64,000 bases of DNA from positions 370,585 to 434,584 of the forward strand of contig JBFONU010000002.1 of assembly GCA_040779345.1 (NCBI GenBank), in the 5' to 3' direction. Every line of letters begins with the position of its first letter. Position 1 is the stretch's first letter. Source of the DNA: Thalassotalea_H sp040779345. GTDB lineage: Bacteria > Pseudomonadota > Gammaproteobacteria > Enterobacterales > Alteromonadaceae. Under the pieces are notes generated by a model. It had not been told where the DNA came from and did no database searches. It saw nothing but the letters and a program-made list of their open reading frames with translations. Positions 34,823 through 43,989 of the stretch are shown here, one piece after another. Made by a program: the position numbers and the translations under genes.

Positions 34823-35791
34823 ATGAGATTAAAATATTTAAAGCAGCCCTTAATAGGGCTGTTTTTTATCAGTATTTTTGCTAATGCTAATGCTAATGAT
34901 TTAAATAAAGCATTAATTCCGGCACAGCAGCTATTAACTGAAGGTAAATTTGATCAAGCATTCAAGCTTTTTCAACTACAAGCAAAAGACAATGCTTTAG
35001 CACAAATGAGCATGGGGTTATTTTATAAATTAGCTTGGGGCAAGGTAAAACAGAACAACCAAAAAGCATGTCAGTGGTTTTATCAAGCAGCATCTGCGGG
35101 TATCCCTCAAGCGCAAAAAGAGTTTGGTGATTGTCTCAATTTTATTGAGTTTAACGTTAATGGTATTGATAAATATTCAATAACAGAAACTACACCTGAT
35201 TATTGGTACAATAAAGCTTTTGAAAGTGGCTTATATGATGCGGGTTGTGATATTGGTCGATTATATTTAGGGACTAAATGGCATAGAAAGAACCTTAAAA
35301 AGGCGATTGAGTGGTGCTTGCCCGCAGCTGAACGTAGCGCTATTTCAGCGCAAATTACTTTAGGCGATATTTATATTTTACCCACTGCCTATCAAAATAT
35401 TACTAGTGCGGAATATTGGTACCAACAAGCGATTCAACGAAACTCTGGTGAGGCTGCTTTTAAATTAGCAAACCTATACTATTCGGCGGCTCAGCAAAAT
35501 GAAGAAGATAATCACCTTATGGCGAAAGCTTTGTTGGAGATGGAAAAGTCTTCCTCGTTCAAATATGTTCCCTCTTATGAAAAAACAGCCTCTTTGTATT
35601 GGCAAAAATTACAAACAGCCACGCAAGAAAGTGCTTCTGAAATTTTGGCAAAAAGCTACTTGTGGGCTAAAACGGCCTATCAAGTTAATAACAATGAAGA
35701 AAACCTTGCTTTTCTTACATTGATTAAAAAAGAAATGCCTGAACGATGGCAAAAAGAATTAGACGCACAAGTTAACGTCTTTTTAAATTAA
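34823..35791 (+). CDS. Sel1/TPR-repeat protein, exported
   Basis: A 322-residue helical-repeat protein. A signal peptide (LIGLFFISIFANANA) is followed by several Sel1-like repeats such as ACQWFYQAASAGIPQAQKEFG, YWYNKAFESGLYDAGCDIG and AIEWCLPAAERSAISAQITLG. Such solenoids act as protein-interaction scaffolds in the periplasm. It is the last gene of the tight PEP-CTERM/tail-collar/Sel1 unit (3 bp after the collar gene), so it may chaperone or anchor those two surface proteins. It converges on the formamidase gene with only 13 bp between the stops. Confidence 0.8.
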   Translation: MRLKYLKQPLIGLFFISIFANANANDLNKALIPAQQLLTEGKFDQAFKLFQLQAKDNALAQMSMGLFYKLAWGKVKQNNQKACQWFYQAASAGIPQAQKEFGDCLNFIEFNVNGIDKYSITETTPDYWYNKAFESGLYDAGCDIGRLYLGTKWHRKNLKKAIEWCLPAAERSAISAQITLGDIYILPTAYQNITSAEYWYQQAIQRNSGEAAFKLANLYYSAAQQNEEDNHLMAKALLEMEKSSSFKYVPSYEKTASLYWQKLQTATQESASEILAKSYLWAKTAYQVNNNEENLAFLTLIKKEMPERWQKELDAQVNVFLN

Positions 35792-35804
35792 CGACTGACG
35801 TAGG

Positions 35805-36695
35805 TTACTTCATTTGCAAAAATACTTGCTGACTTAGCCATGAAGTTTCATTTGCTAAATCAACGATAATATCAAAATGATTGCGGTTTTTAATTTCTGC
35901 AATGATTGTTGTCAGGTTTTGCTCGTCTAGTTTATTCTTCATTGCTACTGATTGTCGTTTAAACTCTTGGGTTTCGTTATCGCCATAAGCAAAAATAATA
36001 GAGCAGCTCTGTAGTTGTGTATTGTTTACTTTGAGTAAAGCTGGACTGTACTCTTTAACTTCTTTATCGGTGAGCTGTAGTGGGGCATTAATATAGGTGT
36101 GAGCGATTGGTGTTAAGTCATAAATACCGCTGACAGCACAAATCCCTTTAATAATAGTATGGTTAACGTTGAGGTATTTTGACCAATCAGTGAATGCCAT
36201 CATCATCGCTAAATGACCACCGGCAGAGCTCCCTGAAAGATAAATTTCATTATTGTCATAACCGTACTTATTAGCGTGGTGATAAAGCCAAATTAATGCG
36301 CGTCGATTTTGCTCAACTATTTCAGTCAGTGTGGCTTTTGGCGCTAGCGAATAATTGAGCACAGCAAAGTGGTAACCTTGCTGTTGAAAATTGCTCGCGG
36401 CAAAACTCGATTCGTTTTTACTAAGCTCTTGCCAGTAACCGCCATGGATATAAACCTGAAGTTTTTGTTTTGAATGTGCGGGGTCAAAGGGCAAAAACAG
36501 GTCGAGCACTTCATCCTTATTTTTACCATAGGGTAAATTAACATGGACTTTATTATTCATTTGGGCATTTAATAATGCCGTTTTACTCTGATCTATGTAC
36601 TGCTGAATATAAAGGTTAATGTCATCTATACAGCTGCTGGGAGAGTATTCTTGCTCAAGTGTTTTTAAATCAAAATGTTGGTATAGCATATCCAT
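35805..36695 (-). CDS. Alpha/beta hydrolase, probable kynurenine formamidase (AFMID type)
   Basis: A 296-residue alpha/beta hydrolase of the arylformamidase class. It has the oxyanion motif HGGYWQ, identical to the HGGxW signature of eukaryotic AFMID/BNA7 formamidases, and the nucleophile elbow GSSAGGHLA with the catalytic Ser; likely Asp and His lie near YGDNETQEF and NRNHFDIIVDL. Hydrolysis of N-formylkynurenine to kynurenine and formate is the one step missing from the kynurenine operon 8 kb upstream, so this gene probably fills it. The ATG at 36695 is preferred over a TTG-started frame from 36758. It is unlike the metal-dependent bacterial KynB. Confidence 0.8.
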   Translation of the reverse strand: MDMLYQHFDLKTLEQEYSPSSCIDDINLYIQQYIDQSKTALLNAQMNNKVHVNLPYGKNKDEVLDLFLPFDPAHSKQKLQVYIHGGYWQELSKNESSFAASNFQQQGYHFAVLNYSLAPKATLTEIVEQNRRALIWLYHHANKYGYDNNEIYLSGSSAGGHLAMMMAFTDWSKYLNVNHTIIKGICAVSGIYDLTPIAHTYINAPLQLTDKEVKEYSPALLKVNNTQLQSCSIIFAYGDNETQEFKRQSVAMKNKLDEQNLTTIIAEIKNRNHFDIIVDLANETSWLSQQVFLQMK

Positions 36696-36803
36696 AACTT
36701 TTATGACGAAGCCTTTGTTAAATCGCAGACGTTTAATAACTATATGAGAATAGCTCAAGCTTTTAAAATTGAATTAGTTACCTGCAATCATTCATTAATC
36801 TGA

Positions 36804-36846
36804 TTAATTGTACATTTCGTCGCATTTTAAATTTTAATTGTACATT
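36804..36846. repeat. Two 13-bp direct repeats, TTAATTGTACATT, 30 bp apart
   Basis: The same 13-mer occurs at 36804-36816 and 36834-36846, about three helical turns apart, in the 260-bp region between the divergent formamidase and aminopeptidase genes. Each contains the palindromic core TGTACA. This could be a tandem operator for one or both genes. The regulator is unknown. Confidence 0.55.
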
Positions 36847-36957
36847 CCAAATGAAGTGAGTAACGGCATATGATATAACATTGTGTTAACGAGTTGTTAT
36901 TGCGTTTAATAACGTGTGACTCAAAAAAAATAACAATATAAAAAGGTTTGAAAAATA

Positions 36958-39654
36958 ATGAAAATAGCAAAGTCACGCCTAAATCAAGCGTTAGCATTAG
37001 TTATTGCCAGCTCGGCAATTGGCTTAACGGCTTGTGAAAAAAACACGGCACAAGCACCTGATACTCAAAAAGTCACCAAACAAGCTGCGGTTTCAATGAC
37101 TCGTCAGCAGAGTGAGTCTTTATATGAAGATTATGCAAAAATGCGTGCAGAGCAAGTGAGTAATGTGACCTATAATTTACAGGTAACACTTGATAATACC
37201 ACCGAAGTTTTTTCAGGTATTACCGATTTAAATTTTGATTTAGCGGCCAATAATCACAATGATTTAACCATAGATTTTGATTCAGGTACCGTCAATTCAG
37301 TGAAAGTTAACGGTAAAGCGGTTTCGTTTACCTATGAAAAGTGGTTTATCACTGTTCCTGCAAGTGAGCTAGCCCCAGGAAAAAATACAGTAACGGTTGA
37401 TTATCAGCGATCTTATGCGACAGATGGCTCAGGCTTACATCGTTTTGTTGATCCTGAAAATGGTGAAGTTTATTTATATACTGACTTTGAACCGTATGAT
37501 GCCAATCGTTTGTTTCCTCACTTTGACCAACCTGATCTAAAAGCTAAATATACCATGCAAGTCACTGCGCCAAGTCAATGGCAAGTTATTTCAGCGTCAC
37601 GTGAAAACAACATTGAAGAGCAAGGTGAGAACAGAGTTTGGCATTTTCCTGAAACCGCAAAATTTTCTTCTTATGTCTTCTCACTTCATGCGGGTAATTA
37701 CGCGGTCTGGGAAGATGAATTTGAAGGCATGAAGCTCCGTTTATTTGCTCGCCAAAGTTTAGCTGAATATGTGAAAACGGAAGAATGGTTTAAGCCAACA
37801 AAACAAAGCTTTAAGTTTTTTAATGACTATTTTGAAGTACGTTATCCATTTGGTAAATACGACCAAATTGTCGCACCAGACTTTAATGCCGGCGCCATGG
37901 AAAACGTTGCATCAGTAACGTTTAACGAAGGTTATATTTCACGCGGAGAAAAATCGACAAGTGCCAAAATGGGCTTAGCTAACGTTATCGCTCACGAAAT
38001 GGCACATATGTGGTTTGGTGATTTAGTGACTATGCGTTGGTGGAATGGCTTATGGTTAAATGAAAGTTTTGCTACTTATATGGCGAACCTTGCAATAAAC
38101 GAAGCCAGTGATTTTGATAACGCATGGGATGTGTTTTACTCAGGCACTAAGCAATGGGCATACCGTAGTGATGACTCAGTCAATACACACGCCATTGAAC
38201 TACCGGTAGAATCAACAGGCGCCGCCTTAACTAACTTTGATGGCATTACTTACGGTAAAGGTGCATCTGTTCTTAAGCAGTTACCGTATTATTTAGGCGA
38301 AGAAAACTTCCGTGTTGGGGTGAGTAATTACCTGAAAAAGTTCTCGTATAAAAATACAGAACTTGATGATTTTATTGGTGAATTAGGAAAGGCTGCGGGT
38401 AAGGATATGACGCAGTGGACACAAGACTGGTTATATAATGCAGGCTTAAATACCATTAAAGTGAATTATCAATGTAACGATAATGTCATAAGCAAATTAA
38501 CCATTTTGCAGACTGCCCCACAAGATTATCCAACACTACGTGAGCAACGTGTTCAGGTGGGGTTATACAATTATGCTGATAACTCAATGAGCTTAACTAC
38601 AGCGATTCCTGTTACTTACAAGGGAGCAAGCACAGAAGTAAAAGACGCCATTGGTCAAACATGTCCTGACTTAGTGTATCCAAATGAAGCGGATTGGGGG
38701 TTTGTAAAAGTTGATTTAGATGATAACTCGTTAGCATCGGTAGAAAAGCATATTAACTCAGTTGCAAGTACAACAATGCGTTTAATGTTATGGCAGAGCT
38801 TGTCTGACAGTGTGCGTGATGCAAACTTGTCAGCCGAAAAGTTTGTTCATTTTGCAATCGCTAATATTGAAGGTGAAAGTGATTATAATGTGGTACGTAA
38901 AATAGCTGGCAGCTTAACATCTGCGTTAGGATATTTGACAACCGCGACACGATTAGAGCAAAAAGATTATTCTGAGCTTTATAGAGATGTTGAGGCATTA
39001 TATTTACGTTTATTAGAAAAAGCGGAAGCGGGTTCTGATTTCCAAAAAATGTGGTATAGCCGCTATGTTTCGATAACTAAATCAGACAATCACCTGAAAA
39101 ACTTACTTAATATTTTACAAGGTGAAAAATCTTATGAAGGTTTAACGGTTGATCAAGATAAACGTTGGAATATTATTGCACAATTAAATCGTTATCAACA
39201 TGGTAACTATAAAGCGTTACTTGAGGCAGAAAAGGCGAAAGACAACTCTGATAGTGGTGTGAAAAGTGCTATTTATGCAGAAGTATTACGCCCAGAAGAG
39301 CAAGTAAAAGCTAAATGGTTTGATGTGGTTGTGAATAACCCAGATAACTTAAAGCTTTCAACATTACGCTATATTATGTACGGCTTATTCCCATCAGATC
39401 AGGGGAAATTAGAAGCGCCTTATAAAGAAAGAATACTGGCTCATATCCCTAAACTCAACGAGGGCAGTGATTTAGAATTATTAAGTGCGTTCACTGGCAG
39501 TATGTTACCTTCGCAATGTACCGCAGAAAGTGAAGCTGAATTAGCTAAATTGGTTGTAGCCTATAAAGACATGAAACCGCAAGCGTTAAAGTCGGTTAAA
39601 TCACGTCATCAAGGCATAGAGCGTTGTGTGAAGGCGTTGAAATTACTTAAGTAA
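36958..39654 (+). CDS. M1-family aminopeptidase (PepN-like), lipoprotein
   Basis: An 898-residue zinc aminopeptidase with a lipoprotein signal (lipobox IGLTAC), so it acts in the periplasm or at the outer membrane rather than in the cytosol like E. coli PepN. The substrate-binding exopeptidase motif GAMEN is at 312-316 and the zinc site HEMAH is at 346-350 with Glu369 18 residues on. The N-terminal beta-sandwich (FSGITDLNFDL) and C-terminal helical domain (ERAP1_C-like) complete the family layout. It cleaves N-terminal residues from peptides. It is a single gene ended by the hairpin at 39692. Confidence 0.93.
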   Translation: MKIAKSRLNQALALVIASSAIGLTACEKNTAQAPDTQKVTKQAAVSMTRQQSESLYEDYAKMRAEQVSNVTYNLQVTLDNTTEVFSGITDLNFDLAANNHNDLTIDFDSGTVNSVKVNGKAVSFTYEKWFITVPASELAPGKNTVTVDYQRSYATDGSGLHRFVDPENGEVYLYTDFEPYDANRLFPHFDQPDLKAKYTMQVTAPSQWQVISASRENNIEEQGENRVWHFPETAKFSSYVFSLHAGNYAVWEDEFEGMKLRLFARQSLAEYVKTEEWFKPTKQSFKFFNDYFEVRYPFGKYDQIVAPDFNAGAMENVASVTFNEGYISRGEKSTSAKMGLANVIAHEMAHMWFGDLVTMRWWNGLWLNESFATYMANLAINEASDFDNAWDVFYSGTKQWAYRSDDSVNTHAIELPVESTGAALTNFDGITYGKGASVLKQLPYYLGEENFRVGVSNYLKKFSYKNTELDDFIGELGKAAGKDMTQWTQDWLYNAGLNTIKVNYQCNDNVISKLTILQTAPQDYPTLREQRVQVGLYNYADNSMSLTTAIPVTYKGASTEVKDAIGQTCPDLVYPNEADWGFVKVDLDDNSLASVEKHINSVASTTMRLMLWQSLSDSVRDANLSAEKFVHFAIANIEGESDYNVVRKIAGSLTSALGYLTTATRLEQKDYSELYRDVEALYLRLLEKAEAGSDFQKMWYSRYVSITKSDNHLKNLLNILQGEKSYEGLTVDQDKRWNIIAQLNRYQHGNYKALLEAEKAKDNSDSGVKSAIYAEVLRPEEQVKAKWFDVVVNNPDNLKLSTLRYIMYGLFPSDQGKLEAPYKERILAHIPKLNEGSDLELLSAFTGSMLPSQCTAESEAELAKLVVAYKDMKPQALKSVKSRHQGIERCVKALKLLK

Positions 39655-39691
39655 TATTTTATTTAAGTTGATTTAGATAATTAACACGATT

Positions 39692-39721
39692 AAAAGCACT
39701 TCATATGAAGTGCTTTTTTTA
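39692..39721 (+). terminator. Rho-independent terminator after aminopeptidase gene
   Basis: An 11-bp stem (AAAAGCACTTC / GAAGTGCTTTT) with an ATAT loop is followed by a T run. It lies about 40 bp after the stop codon and could also work on the other strand. Confidence 0.85.
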
Positions 39722-39847
39722 TGAGGAGAATGTCACGTTTTATTTATTATCTGCCGTACATTAAGCATTTATTAAGCGCCTCGAGTGCCATCTTTTTCAA
39801 GTGCAACAGAACTTTAAACTGAAAGATCAACAGCCCCTAGTTAATTG

Positions 39848-40984
39848 TTAGCGTATTGCATGGGTGATAAACGAGTTTACTGCATCATTTACCACTGGCT
39901 CTCTAAATGCAGGAGTGAAAAACTGAGGTTTTATCAGCAACTCTTTTTCTATTAAGCGGGTGATTATGGGTAAAAATTCTAAAGATGTTTTACCTGAAAG
40001 TAGATCATTAAAGTTCTTCTCTTGTTCATACGCATTTAAAATTAAACTAAACCCTTTTAAATACAAATAGTCTTTCGTGTAACCACCGCCACGATAAACT
40101 CGAGCAGTAATAGTGTATGCCTGTTCGTCACCAACACGGTAAGTTTCTTTCAATAATAAAAATGTTGTACGAAAGTTTTTATCTTCTATCATCGATTTCA
40201 CCGCGATTACGCGCAATGCGAGAATTTTTAAACGCTGAATCGTCATATTGCCAGAAAGGTATTCGCTTAAAATAGCCATGCCTTCTTGCGTCATTGTATT
40301 TAATGGACAGCCCAGCGACAAAATACGCAGAGGTTGTTTATTTGCATTTAAAGACGTCGCTAAGTGCACACCTAACTCATGATGTGCGAGTGCTTGCGCA
40401 TCAGTGAACGATAATTTAGCATTCGTATTTATTCTGACCGTGGTGCCAGAAACTAAGGCATTAGCAACCATAGTATCATCGAGTTTTACCTCCCAGGTAT
40501 AATTTTCCTGTTTAACCATTTGAGATAAAATATTGATAATGCCTTCAGCATTAACAATCTTTTCAACCTTATCGGACGTATTTTCAGGTAAATGTAAAAT
40601 AAATTGGGCGTTGTGAATGTCTTTTTCGCTTGGTTCGCCATAATAACGTAATGAGTCATACAGAAAATCATTACTGCCGATAGATTTATATTGATCAATT
40701 TTATCGACATAAGAGTCAATAACAGCCAAATATAAGGAATAAAGATCAGGGTCTTTAATGTTTTCGAGCGGTATATTGAATAAGTTTCGCTTTAACGAAA
40801 ATGGATCAATACTATTTTCTTTATAAATAAAGGCCGGTTCATTAGAAAAATTATTGGTAAAAAAACGTTCTTTCTCTTGCAAATAATTAAGGGGCTTAAC
40901 TGCAGAAAGAATATCAATGTCTTTAACTAACGTGTGTAATTGCGTGTCTATGTCTGCTAATAACTGTTCAGCACTTTGTGTCAT
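39848..40984 (-). CDS. QEGLA-motif protein (DUF1704 / MATCAP-like metallopeptidase)
   Basis: A protein of about 378 residues of the DUF1704 family, annotated in bacteria as flavohemoglobin expression-modulating QEGLA motif protein. It shows HHELGVHLAT (HExxxH at residues 202-207) and MTQEGMAILSEYLSG (QEG-A), the zinc-binding elements shared with eukaryotic MATCAP tubulin-tyrosine carboxypeptidases. It is therefore probably a metallopeptidase whose bacterial substrate is unknown. The ATG at 40984 with AGAG upstream is preferred over GTG at 41023. No signal peptide is seen, so it is probably cytoplasmic. No operon partner is visible. Confidence 0.85.
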   Translation of the reverse strand: MTQSAEQLLADIDTQLHTLVKDIDILSAVKPLNYLQEKERFFTNNFSNEPAFIYKENSIDPFSLKRNLFNIPLENIKDPDLYSLYLAVIDSYVDKIDQYKSIGSNDFLYDSLRYYGEPSEKDIHNAQFILHLPENTSDKVEKIVNAEGIINILSQMVKQENYTWEVKLDDTMVANALVSGTTVRINTNAKLSFTDAQALAHHELGVHLATSLNANKQPLRILSLGCPLNTMTQEGMAILSEYLSGNMTIQRLKILALRVIAVKSMIEDKNFRTTFLLLKETYRVGDEQAYTITARVYRGGGYTKDYLYLKGFSLILNAYEQEKNFNDLLSGKTSLEFLPIITRLIEKELLIKPQFFTPAFREPVVNDAVNSFITHAIR

Positions 40985-41449
40985 ATTTTGCTCTAAGCTC
41001 AGTGATAAAGTAGGAAATATCACAACTGTTAATTAATAAGTATATTAAGTTAAAAAGCTTTGTTGGCTAACTTCTTTAACAATGTTTGGCTTAAAAACAT
41101 TATTTGTAATAGCAATTATTAAAACTTTTCTAAATACCCTAATACAATAAAATATCTTAAATCGTTCCAAGTTTTATCGGGTTTGCGCCTTGGACGAGCG
41201 TATGTTGAAGATAAGAAAACTAATTATAGTTTGGTGGTGTTAAATAGCACATTTTTCACCAATCAATAAACTGTTTTTTCATTATTTTCGTCATCACAAT
41301 CAATCAAAATTTTTTATCAGAAACTAAAAAATATTTAGCTTTTCTTCTGTGTTGAAAAACGACATTATCGTCCAAAATTTAAACTGTTATTAGATTTCTT
41401 CGTGATATCTTTAATAAAAAACATCGTTAAAAGGCAGAGCACGTAAACA
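40985..41449. other. Intergenic region, 465 bp, no gene found
   Basis: An A/T-rich stretch between the divergent QEGLA-motif gene and a small membrane-protein gene. It should hold both promoters. No convincing ORF with ribosome-binding site, RNA gene, terminator or repeat was recognised. Confidence 0.5.
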
Positions 41450-41704
41450 ATGAAAGAGTTACTTTTGGTTATTATTATTTTAGTCACTTTGGTTGGATTA
41501 AGTATGGGTCTTACTGTTAATAAAAATACTTTTGCTTCACCTCAAGTCGTCAATAAAATTATCGATTCATGCAAAAAAACATTAAATAAGACCATTTACT
41601 CAGTCGCAGAATTGAATGGTGATTTAATGCATTGTATTAATCAAAAATTAGATACATTAGATTACCGCTTGATTACTGAGCTACCTGTTTTTGACAATGA
41701 CTAG
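41450..41704 (+). CDS. Small membrane-anchored protein, unknown function
   Basis: An 84-residue protein with an N-terminal hydrophobic helix (LLLVIIILVTLVGLSMGL) and a short polar domain with two Cys (SCKKTLNKT and MHCINQKLD) that could form a disulfide if periplasmic. An AGGCAGAG-like purine stretch lies upstream of the ATG. The family is not recognised. The frame and the clear membrane anchor support a real gene, but evidence beyond that is limited. Confidence 0.55.
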   Translation: MKELLLVIIILVTLVGLSMGLTVNKNTFASPQVVNKIIDSCKKTLNKTIYSVAELNGDLMHCINQKLDTLDYRLITELPVFDND

Positions 41705-41866
41705 GTTGCTGGAACATTGCTCATAAATGTAGTGTGATAACTAAATGTTTAAAAACAAGTTAACCTTAAGTTTTGATGTTAAAACGAATATTAACTTGTC
41801 CTTTCTGTGAGAAAAGTGATGATTTTTTTGCGAACGTATTAAAGGCAACGTAAAAATTTACCAGGA

Positions 41867-42325
41867 TTATTTGGCTAATAAACGCGCTAATTCTTGCTGA
41901 TATTTTTCTTTTTTCTTTTCGGTAAACCCAACATGCGAACTGACAATTTTACCTGACTTATTAATGATAAAACTGCTTGGCATTCCTTTTAGTTTGAAAG
42001 CTTTTGCGACTTTACCTTTTGGGTCATAAAAAATTGGAAATTGTGCTGGCGTTTCTGTTAAAAATTTTGCCGCCAAATCCGCTTGGGCATCTAAGTTAAC
42101 ACTTAATACAGTGAAGTCTTTTCCTGCATATTTTGATTGCATGGCATTCATCCATGGAAATGATTTTCGACAAGGTACGCACCAAGATGCCCAAAAATCG
42201 ACATAGATCACTTTACCTTTATGACGAGCAACTTGTGCTTCAAATTCAGCTAAAGTGTCAGCATTACTGAGCATGCTAGTGAACAATAAAAATAAGGTAA
42301 CGAGTAAGAATTGAATAAATTTCAC
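41867..42325 (-). CDS. TlpA/ResA-like thioredoxin-fold protein, periplasmic
   Basis: A protein of about 152 residues with a signal peptide and a thioredoxin fold. The redox motif is WASWCVPCRKSFPWMN (WCxPC), followed by the TlpA-type FPIFYDPKGKVAKAFKLKGMPSSFII with the cis-Pro. It probably reduces periplasmic disulfides, for example in cytochrome maturation or repair. The GTG at 42325 is preferred: AAGGA lies 7 bases upstream and it gives a compact signal peptide (KFIQFLLVTLFLLFTSM). An ATG at 42343 in the same frame lacks such a site. Its specific partner is not evident from neighbours. Confidence 0.87.
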   Translation of the reverse strand: MKFIQFLLVTLFLLFTSMLSNADTLAEFEAQVARHKGKVIYVDFWASWCVPCRKSFPWMNAMQSKYAGKDFTVLSVNLDAQADLAAKFLTETPAQFPIFYDPKGKVAKAFKLKGMPSSFIINKSGKIVSSHVGFTEKKKEKYQQELARLLAK

Positions 42326-42473
42326 TGAAATATCCTTTTGCATATAAAAAGCTTATTAACATGTTTACATAATTGACTATTTTTATAAAACATAATTCTA
42401 TCAGTTAGAGATGAAATAAAAGCTAAATCAGGTAGAGTCATCTTATTAATAAGAAAAATAATAAGGATCGAAA

Positions 42474-43799
42474 ATGAATGCGGTTGTCTTAGCTGTTTGG
42501 ATTGTATTGTTATTGAGCTTAATAAGAGTCAATGTCGTGATGGCACTTTGTATTGGCGCTATCTGTGGAGGGTTATGGTCGGGTTTATCATTTGCTGACA
42601 CGGTCACCGCATTTCAATTAGGTCTTAGCGGAGGGGCAACTATTGCGTTAAGTTATGGGATGTTAGGGGCTTTTGCGGTAGCAATATCCTGCTCGGGTAT
42701 CACTGATGTATTAGCTCGACATATTCTTTCTAAATTGGCGAGTGAAAATACCAGTGCCAGTGCTCATCGCTGGTTAAAGGGGGGGCTACTAACGGTAATT
42801 TTACTTATCGCTGTATCATCACAAAACATTGTACCCATTCATATCGCATTTATTCCTATTATCATTCCGCCTTTGTTACATGCTTTTGCACAATTAAAAA
42901 TGGATAGAAGGTTGGTCGCTTGTGTTTTGACATTTGGCTTAGCAACGCCTTTTTTAATTCTTCCTGTCGGATTTGGTGGTATTTATTTGTACGGAATTTT
43001 GCATAAAAACTTAGTGGATAATGGGTTGGTCATTACTGCTACAGACGTGCCATTGTCGATGATGATATCGGCGTCGGGTATGGTTTTTGGATTGTTAGTC
43101 GCGATTTTCTTTAGCTATAAACGAGGTCGAGAATACGACCTCTCAACGATTTTAAAAGTTGAACCTGAGCATCAAAGCGTGAGTCAAAAATCTGTGCTCA
43201 TCAGCTTGCTTGCAATTAGCACAGCATTGGCAATGCAGCTTTATACTGACTCAATGATCATGGGGGCACTGAGTGGCATTTTAATTTTTACCATCACGGG
43301 TCAAGTTAAGTGGGATCAAACGCAAGATTTATTTACCAAAGGATTATCAATGATGGCGATGATAGGTTTTATCATGATCACCGCCTCAGGGTTTGCTGCG
43401 GTAATGAAAACTACGGGCAGTATAGATGCTTTAGTACAGTCTATTTCAGGTGTACTTGCGGGAAGTAAAGCCATTGCAGCGATAATGATGTTATTGGTAG
43501 GGTTATTAATAACTATGGGCATTGGTTCGTCATTTTCTACTGTGCCTATTATTGCTGCTTTGTATGTTCCACTTTGTATGGATTTAGGCTTTTCAGCTAT
43601 GGCCACCGCTGCGCTTGTCGGCACTGCTGGCGCATTAGGTGATGCAGGCTCACCAGCATCTGACTCAACTCTTGGGCCAACCGCAGGGTTAAATGCGGAT
43701 GGTCAGCATGATCACATTTGGGATACCGTTGTCCCCACTTTTATCCATTACAATATTCCATTACTCGCCTTTGGTTGGGTTGCTGCTATGGTGTTGTAG
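42474..43799 (+). CDS. Na+/H+ antiporter family protein (COG2056 type)
   Basis: A 441-residue inner-membrane carrier with about 11-12 helices. Segments such as SGITDVLARHILSKL, SQNIVPIHIAFIPIIIPPLL and ALGDAGSPASDSTLGPTAGLN are typical of the COG2056 / Na_H_antiporter (YuiF-like) group of the ion transporter superfamily. Members are called Na+/H+ antiporters or amino-acid transporters, and substrate is uncertain. AAGGA precedes the ATG. It is divergent from the thioredoxin-like gene and apparently monocistronic. Confidence 0.82.
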   Translation: MNAVVLAVWIVLLLSLIRVNVVMALCIGAICGGLWSGLSFADTVTAFQLGLSGGATIALSYGMLGAFAVAISCSGITDVLARHILSKLASENTSASAHRWLKGGLLTVILLIAVSSQNIVPIHIAFIPIIIPPLLHAFAQLKMDRRLVACVLTFGLATPFLILPVGFGGIYLYGILHKNLVDNGLVITATDVPLSMMISASGMVFGLLVAIFFSYKRGREYDLSTILKVEPEHQSVSQKSVLISLLAISTALAMQLYTDSMIMGALSGILIFTITGQVKWDQTQDLFTKGLSMMAMIGFIMITASGFAAVMKTTGSIDALVQSISGVLAGSKAIAAIMMLLVGLLITMGIGSSFSTVPIIAALYVPLCMDLGFSAMATAALVGTAGALGDAGSPASDSTLGPTAGLNADGQHDHIWDTVVPTFIHYNIPLLAFGWVAAMVL

Positions 43800-43989
43800 T
43801 TTTATTCTTTTAGGGTGCTTAATATAGTTTGAGCGCCTTGTTTTACACTTAGATTGTCAGGTTAGTTGTTGCTGTAACATATTTTGAACGTTAACCAAAA
43901 AATGAAAAAAAATGGCGTTACTATAAATAGTTTTTCTTCTTGTCCTCATCGGATAGTGTGGAGTGATAATTATACTAAAAGGAAGCATT

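Noticed and set aside
43316..43624. A 102-codon open frame on the - strand inside the antiporter gene
   Set aside because: It is opposite conserved transmembrane segments, has a composition explained by the coding strand, and shows no start signal.
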